Positions 6,358-10,181 of a stretch of 10,181 nucleotides of DNA are shown here, piece by piece. The position numbers and the translations under genes were made by a program. The stretch comes from Bacteroidales bacterium UBA5281 (lineage in GTDB: Bacteria > Bacteroidota > Bacteroidia > Bacteroidales > Lentimicrobiaceae). A model generated the notes under the pieces. That model worked only from the letters and a program-made list of their open reading frames with translations, was not told the DNA's origin and searched no databases. Every line of letters starts with the position of its first letter. The stretch's first letter is position 1. The stretch lies in NCBI GenBank assembly GCA_002410555.1, contig DHSR01000079.1, positions 64,749 to 74,929 on the forward strand, written 5' to 3'.

Positions 6358-8181
6358 ATGAAAATTACCAGGTATTCAGTGATTGCAACCATTGTTATAG
6401 CGACCGTCATATTCGGATCCAAGATTTTCTTTCCGCAGACCAATATGTTGGCTTCCGATAATTTTGGATATTATTTGCATCTTCCGGCACGTTTTATTTA
6501 CGATGATGTTGCATTAAAGGGCGATTGGATTACTACCATCAACGACAAATACAACAATACGGCAACTTTTTATCAATTGATGGAAACACCTAAAGGGGGC
6601 ACCATTGATCGTTTTTTTTGTGGTATGGCCATACTTTGGACTCCGGCATTTTTTGCCGGTCATTGGACAGCCGGAATGCTTGATTATCCTGCGGATGGGT
6701 TTTCTGCACCTTATCAGTGGGCATTGATGCTGTATGGGGCCATTTTCGCTATCACCGGTCTTTTGTATTTACGGAAAGTATTGCTTGAATACTTTTCCGA
6801 CGGGGTAACCGCCATTACCTTGATCATCATGTTCCTGGGAACCAATCTTTTCTTTTTTACCGGCATTGGCAACGATGTGCCCCATGTCTATATTTTTACC
6901 TTGTTCGCTGCACTTATCTACTACACCATAAAATGGCACAAAGCATATAAATGGTTCTATATGCTGGCCATTGGATTGGTGGGTGGCCTTATCATTGCAG
7001 TAAGACCTTCGGAAATGATCGTAATGGCAATTCCTGCGTTTTGGGGCGTGACCAATTGGGAGGCTTTTAAAAATAAACTGAACCTGGCATGGGAATACAA
7101 ATTTCAAATATTGGGCGCATTTTTCCTGGTAGGGCTACTGTTTCTGCCACAATTGCTCTATTATCGCATATACGCAGGTGAGTATTTTATAAACATCTAT
7201 GATGACGCCGGCTCCACCCTTAATCTGCTCAATCCACGCTTTGGCTATGTATTGTTTGGTTTCCGGAAAGGATGGTTTATCTATTCTCCCCTAAGCATTC
7301 TGGCAGTTATTGGGCTAATTTTTACCTGGAAAAATCAGAGGGTTTATTTTTGGCCTGTACTAATTTACCTGCTGGTGAATATTTACATCATTGCATCGTT
7401 TACCAGCCTGGTAAGTTATGGATGGAGGGCTTTTGTTCAAAGTTATGCCATACTTACCCTTCCCCTTGGGAGCCTGGTTTTTGTTTTGGCTAAGATGAAA
7501 AGAGCAGGCAAAATAGTAGTTGCTCTGTTATTACTTCCGTTTTTTGTACTAAATATACATCAGGCGTGGCAGGTGAGAATGGGTATAATTAGCGGATCCA
7601 GGATGACCAAAAAATACTACTTTAGTGTAGTTGGGAAAAACAGGGTTACCGAGGCTGATAGAGATAAGTTATTGATTGAGCGTCCCCTTACTTCTGTTGA
7701 TGAAATTGATGATAATATTGTGGAGTTTAACGCTACGGTATTGTCCTTATCATTTGATGATAATTTCCCCGGTTCCGGGGTGGAGCACCAGCCAAAAAGT
7801 GCACCGGGGATGCTGAAAATGAGCAAAGACAACCCATTTTCACCCGGATTAAAGGAGCCTTACTCCCATTTTTCATCCTATTACTTTTTTTACCTTAGGG
7901 GAAGTGTATGGGTTTTTGGAAATGGAGAGGATATTCCGGGAAATCTACACCTGGTATTCAGTACTAAAAACAAAAGTGGCGGTGAGTTAAAATACCGGGC
8001 CTACTCCTTTGCAAATCAACAGAAAGAATTTAAACCAGGGCAGTGGAACCTGCTCACGGCCGATTACCTCACTCCCGAAGTTCAGTCAAAAGATGAGATT
8101 GTTCAGTCATATATCTGGTACAATGGAAACGATGAGGTATGGATAGATGATTTTAAAATTGATCTCTATACCGAAAAATAA
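6358..8181 (+). CDS. GT-C-like membrane glycosyltransferase with C-terminal beta-sandwich-like domain
   Basis: A 607-residue protein in two parts. Residues 1 to about 425 are polytopic: first helix 7-24, acidic first loop SDNFGYY (33-39), then about ten hydrophobic segments to 400. This part is paralogous to the 1492-2904 protein, sharing GFSAPY (114-119), VRP (215-217), FRKGW (302-306), WRAF (356-359) and an MTK segment (416 onward). The GT39/ArnT-like GT-C assignment rests on architecture; substrates are unknown. After a linker (about 430-455) comes a soluble domain of about 150 residues, absent from the shorter paralogue. Its end, QWNLLTADY (562-570) then VWIDDFKIDLY (594-604), resembles carbohydrate-binding jelly-roll modules and the lipoprotein encoded next door. 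The topology should place this domain in the periplasm if the usual even-helix count holds, but I cannot verify that. It lies 132 bp after the SGNH gene, same strand, and ends at a strong palindrome. Confidence 0.88.
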   Translation: MKITRYSVIATIVIATVIFGSKIFFPQTNMLASDNFGYYLHLPARFIYDDVALKGDWITTINDKYNNTATFYQLMETPKGGTIDRFFCGMAILWTPAFFAGHWTAGMLDYPADGFSAPYQWALMLYGAIFAITGLLYLRKVLLEYFSDGVTAITLIIMFLGTNLFFFTGIGNDVPHVYIFTLFAALIYYTIKWHKAYKWFYMLAIGLVGGLIIAVRPSEMIVMAIPAFWGVTNWEAFKNKLNLAWEYKFQILGAFFLVGLLFLPQLLYYRIYAGEYFINIYDDAGSTLNLLNPRFGYVLFGFRKGWFIYSPLSILAVIGLIFTWKNQRVYFWPVLIYLLVNIYIIASFTSLVSYGWRAFVQSYAILTLPLGSLVFVLAKMKRAGKIVVALLLLPFFVLNIHQAWQVRMGIISGSRMTKKYYFSVVGKNRVTEADRDKLLIERPLTSVDEIDDNIVEFNATVLSLSFDDNFPGSGVEHQPKSAPGMLKMSKDNPFSPGLKEPYSHFSSYYFFYLRGSVWVFGNGEDIPGNLHLVFSTKNKSGGELKYRAYSFANQQKEFKPGQWNLLTADYLTPEVQSKDEIVQSYIWYNGNDEVWIDDFKIDLYTEK

Positions 8182-8198
8182 ACTGATGGACGTATACT

Positions 8199-8231
8199 TT
8201 AAAATGGGCGGCAAAAAGCCACCCATTTTAA
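8199..8231. terminator. Bidirectional intrinsic terminator between convergent genes
   Basis: TTAAAATGGGCGGC (8199-8212) and GCCACCCATTTTAA (8218-8231) form a 14-bp stem with one C/A mismatch, around an AAAAA loop. The stem is GC-rich at the tip and ends in A/T runs on both sides. It can therefore act for the plus-strand GT-C gene (stop at 8181) and for the minus-strand lipoprotein gene (stop at 8260). Its position midway between two convergent stops supports this. Confidence 0.8.
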
Positions 8232-8259
8232 GTAAAATTAAGTGTTTATCTAAAGGCTA

Positions 8260-8838
8260 TTAATACTCAAAGGTTATTTTGAAATCATCAAAATAAGTCA
8301 GCTTTTGAGCTCCGGTAGCAAACAGGTTGATTTCCTGCTCCGGCTTTAAAGGTTTATCAAAGGTAAAATACGCGGTAAATTCATTCCATTGGTTGGTGGC
8401 AGGATTTACAGCAGCCAGATTGTAGGCTCTCCAAATGTATGAGGTGTCATTATCATTCACTTCCATGATTATACCGGCCTTTTCATTGGGCTCAGTAAAA
8501 TAATACCACCCATTAAATACTATGCGTTTGGGTAATTTTTCATTGAGATTTTCAAAAGTCTCCCGGAAAGTAAGGGAATACCGGTGTTCATCAGTAACTT
8601 TAATAGCATAATTGCCTGAATGGGCAGGGATTTCATCCATTTTATAAATAGAGAATCCATTTTTCCAATAGGATGGCAACGATGCGGCATTCTCCATATC
8701 AGTTGCTATAATCATTTGGTTCTCATTTATCTGCGGATTATAATCCGTCATTCCTTTTTGGTCGTTAGAAGACCCTGGATTGTGGGTACAGGCAGAAAAC
8801 ATGCCTACAAAAATCATAAAAATTAAGAATTTTTTCAT
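8260..8838 (-). CDS. Lipoprotein with beta-sandwich (CBM-like) domain
   Basis: A 192-residue protein with a lipoprotein signal peptide: MKKFLIFMIFVGMFSAC, hydrophobic core 4-15 and lipobox ending at C17, which would be lipidated. A polar linker (18-40) follows, with no obvious acidic surface-export signal right after the cysteine, so I infer a periplasm-facing location with low certainty. The rest looks like a single beta-sandwich. Its end, RAYNLA (137-142), QWNEFTAYF (150-158) and YFDDFKITFEY (182-192), aligns without large gaps to the C-terminal domain of the convergent GT-C protein (RAYSFA, QWNLLTADY, WIDDFKIDLY). Such folds often bind carbohydrate, but no binding residues can be pointed out and no catalytic motif is seen. 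The gene is convergent with the GT-C gene across a shared terminator, so the two are not co-transcribed. Function is unknown. Confidence 0.88.
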   Translation of the reverse strand: MKKFLIFMIFVGMFSACTHNPGSSNDQKGMTDYNPQINENQMIIATDMENAASLPSYWKNGFSIYKMDEIPAHSGNYAIKVTDEHRYSLTFRETFENLNEKLPKRIVFNGWYYFTEPNEKAGIIMEVNDNDTSYIWRAYNLAAVNPATNQWNEFTAYFTFDKPLKPEQEINLFATGAQKLTYFDDFKITFEY

Positions 8839-8867
8839 TTCTGTTTTTGATTTATCGGTTTTGAATG

Positions 8868-8875
8868 TAAAATTA
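8868..8875 (-). promoter_or_regulatory. Weak -7-like element of the lipoprotein gene
   Basis: On the minus strand this reads TAATTTTA, seven of eight matches to TAnnTTTG, 29 bases before the ATG at 8838. In AT-rich intergenic DNA such a match is easily chance, and no -33 box is visible. Confidence 0.2.
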
Positions 8876-9059
8876 CAATATTAATCCATTTATCGTATGC
8901 TGGGGGAGAAATTATTTGGTTTTGGCACTTCCGGTTACTTGTTCATGAAAAGCAATAACATAACGTGAACATCGGTATTCATAAGTCAACTATTAGTACT
9001 GCCAGAATCAGAACAGACAAATAAAAGCTTTTTAATCAGGTGCTAAAACAGCAAAGTCT

Positions 9060-9067
9060 TATCTTTG
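9060..9067 (+). promoter_or_regulatory. Candidate -7 promoter element upstream of the GT2 gene
   Basis: TATCTTTG is a full match to the Bacteroidota -7 consensus TAnnTTTG and continues as TTTGC, as many such promoters do. It is the only full match found between the lipoprotein and GT2 genes in this direction. It lies 288 bases before the ATG, which implies a long untranslated leader or a nearer unrecognised promoter. Confidence 0.35.
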
Positions 9068-9355
9068 CGCTGAATTAAGAATATCCGTGACATATAACCC
9101 ACAGAAATGGAGCGATATGTCAGGCCTGGATGCATGCATGTTGCTGCATAACAGATAGGTTGGTTTGTTGTCAATAGCTAAGTATGCGTTATAGTTGGAA
9201 ATGTGATTGGGGCCATGCCCATTCCGGATAAAACCGGTAATGGGTTTAAACGAGCGATGATGTTTTTTATTCAATTGTAAGTGGCCAACAGCTAACTGAG
9301 CGAACTCAATATGATATTTCACAGCGTACAAAACGAACAATAACAAAAGATCAGG

Positions 9356-10084
9356 ATGAAAAAACTATCCATCATCATTCCGGCTTATAACGAAGCCCCC
9401 ACCATCCACCTGATACTGGAGAAGGTGATTGACACACAATTACTTTATGATATTGAAAAAGAAATAGTTATTGTTGATGACTATTCTACTGATGGAACCT
9501 CTGAAGCGGTTATGCAGTTTTGCAAAACCCGGCCCACGGCAAACATCCGCACATTCAGGCAACCCAATAATCAGGGGAAAGGTGCGGCCATACACAAAGG
9601 TATTGATCTGGCTACCGGTGATTTCATTGTTATACAGGATGCTGATCTGGAATACGACCCAGCAGATTATAATCTTTTGCTTAAACCCATGATGAATGAT
9701 GTGGCCGATGTGGTTTACGGCTCCCGGTTTATGGGAATGGGCCCGCATCGTATCCTTTTCTTCTGGCACTCTATCGGAAATCAGTTTCTTACTTTCCTAT
9801 CGAATATGTTCACCAACCTGAACCTTACCGATATGGAGACCTGCTACAAAATGTTCCGAGCCGATATCATTAAAAGCATAAAACTCACGGAGCCTCGTTT
9901 TGGCTTCGAGCCGGAAGTTACCGCGCGCATTTCACGTATAAAAAATATCAGGATTTACGAAGTCGGCATTTCATATTATGGCCGCACTTATGATGAAGGA
10001 AAAAAAATCGGGGCCAAAGATGGATTCAGGGCCATTTATTGTATACTAAAGTACAATATTTTCGACCGTAAGGTTTACCGGTAG
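9356..10084 (+). CDS. GT2 family glycosyltransferase, DPM1-like (polyprenyl-phosphate sugar synthase)
   Basis: A 242-residue GT-A fold glycosyltransferase of family GT2, in the dolichol-phosphate mannosyltransferase-like group. Such enzymes transfer mannose, glucose or another hexose from a nucleotide sugar to polyprenyl phosphate at the cytoplasmic face of the membrane. Motifs in order are SIIIPAYNEAPTI (5-17), VDDYSTDGT (40-48), NQGKGAA (72-78), the metal-binding QDADLEYDP (94-102), YGSRF (121-125), TDMETCYKMFR (158-168) and FGFEPEVTARISR (182-194). The near-terminal string YGRTYDEGKKIGAKDG (208-223) usually reads KKIGWKDG in relatives I remember, so A220 is a mild oddity. There is no C-terminal membrane segment, so it is probably a peripheral enzyme that feeds separate membrane transferases. 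Those could include the GT-C-like proteins of this window (inference). The ATG at 9356 opens the canonical MKKLSIIIPAYNE start. Confidence 0.95.
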   Translation: MKKLSIIIPAYNEAPTIHLILEKVIDTQLLYDIEKEIVIVDDYSTDGTSEAVMQFCKTRPTANIRTFRQPNNQGKGAAIHKGIDLATGDFIVIQDADLEYDPADYNLLLKPMMNDVADVVYGSRFMGMGPHRILFFWHSIGNQFLTFLSNMFTNLNLTDMETCYKMFRADIIKSIKLTEPRFGFEPEVTARISRIKNIRIYEVGISYYGRTYDEGKKIGAKDGFRAIYCILKYNIFDRKVYR

Positions 10085-10088
10085 TAAT

Positions 10089-10116
10089 GGATTGCGGATT
10101 GCAGATTGCAGATTGA
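10089..10116 (+). repeat. Heptameric tandem repeat after the GT2 gene
   Basis: Four contiguous 7-base units, GGATTGC, GGATTGC, AGATTGC and AGATTGA, start four bases after the GT2 stop codon (TAG at 10082-10084, followed by TAA in overlapping frame). Similar short ATTG-rich tandem repeats occur in intergenic DNA of environmental Bacteroidota as far as I recall. The role is unknown. Confidence 0.65.
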
Positions 10117-10127
10117 ATTCCTAACCA

Positions 10128-10158
10128 CCAATCACCATCACTAATCACCAATCACCAT
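10128..10158 (-). repeat. Second heptameric repeat, opposite orientation
   Basis: Units CCAATCA (10128-10134), a shortened CCATCA, CTAATCA (10141-10147) and CCAATCA (10148-10154), ending CCAT. On the minus strand this is TGATTGG/TGATTAG, so the ATTG-type core faces the array at 10089-10116 in inverted orientation. The unit also resembles the minus-strand TGATCTG units at the left edge of the window. Confidence 0.55.
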
Positions 10159-10181
10159 ATGCGGGCAGGCAATCCTTTTTT

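Larger units (their letters stand above)
8839..9355. other. 517-bp non-coding region between lipoprotein and GT2 genes
   Basis: This stretch separates two divergently transcribed genes and contains no gene I can support. It holds a weak -7-like element for the lipoprotein (minus, 8868-8875), a spaced inverted repeat (TGTTCATG 8940-8947 and CGTGAACA 8964-8971, one mismatch), and a consensus -7 element for the GT2 gene (9060-9067). It also holds two adjacent palindromes, CAGGCCTG (9121-9128) and ATGCATGCAT (9130-9139). The 280 bases after 9067 would be an unusually long leader. No riboswitch class was recognised. Confidence 0.5.
10089..10181 (+). terminator. Possible terminator built from the repeat arms
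   Basis: GGATTGC (10089-10095 or 10096-10102) is the reverse complement of GCAATCC (10169-10175), which is followed directly by six T at the window edge. The large loop holds the inverted heptad arrays, whose ATTG and CAAT cores could pair further. It might terminate GT2 transcription. The spacing is much longer than in a usual intrinsic terminator and the T-run is cut by the window end. Confidence 0.25.

Noticed and set aside
6264..6461. 65-codon plus-strand frame spanning the gap before the long GT-C gene
   Set aside because: It overlaps the first 100 bases of the GT-C gene in another frame, and no family is recognised.
6769..7107. 112-codon minus-strand frame inside the long GT-C gene
   Set aside because: A shadow of the real gene. 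Its composition is His/Cys-rich and not protein-like.
9068..9145. Plus-strand peptide-like stretch (about 25 codons ending in a stop after LLHNR) that could be a decayed gene
   Set aside because: Too short, no start codon context and no recognised family. Kept only as a possibility in the leader finding.
9059..9346. 95-codon open frame on the minus strand upstream of the GT2 gene
   Set aside because: The predicted protein has no recognisable motif and an unnatural composition rich in His, Asn and Ser. It would end on top of the GT2 promoter candidate. Likely a chance frame.
1..10181. CRISPR array, tRNA or rRNA genes, toxin-antitoxin or phage-defence genes
   Set aside because: I found no spaced direct repeats of CRISPR type, no cloverleaf sequence and no defence-family motifs on either strand.

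Overview
The window looks like chromosomal DNA from a member of the Bacteroidota. The evidence is an AT-rich genome without clear Shine-Dalgarno sites, upstream elements matching the Bacteroidota -7 promoter consensus TAnnTTTG, a Bacteroidota-style lipoprotein, and gene families common in that phylum. No rRNA, tRNA, CRISPR array or intact transposase gene was seen. Species cannot be named from this sequence.

Layout, left to right. Positions 17-1297 (minus) encode a polytopic membrane protein of unknown function. Positions 1492-2904 (minus) encode a GT-C-like integral membrane glycosyltransferase candidate. Positions 2905-3485 are a divergent intergenic region. It holds a 222-bp element with 15-bp imperfect terminal inverted repeats (MITE or IS remnant) and a promoter candidate at each end. 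Positions 3486-4904 and 4906-6225 (plus) are a tightly coupled pair: an AlgI/DltB-type MBOAT acyltransferase and an AlgJ/AlgX-like SGNH protein. Positions 6358-8181 (plus) encode a divergent paralogue of the 1492-2904 protein, with an extra C-terminal beta-sandwich-like domain. A palindromic terminator at 8199-8231 separates it from the convergent lipoprotein gene at 8260-8838 (minus). That lipoprotein appears homologous to the extra domain. After a 517-bp non-coding stretch comes a DPM1-like GT2 glycosyltransferase at 9356-10084 (plus). Seven-base tandem repeats touch the stop codons of the first and last genes, at both edges of the window.

Working model (inference). The GT2 enzyme would load a sugar on polyprenyl phosphate at the cytoplasmic face. 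GT-C-like membrane proteins would use such lipid-linked sugars on the outer face of the inner membrane. The MBOAT/SGNH pair would O-acetylate the resulting envelope glycan in the periplasm. The beta-sandwich domain, once fused to a GT-C protein and once as a lipoprotein, is a candidate glycan-binding part. No polymerase, flippase or export gene lies in the window, so the glycan itself is unknown.
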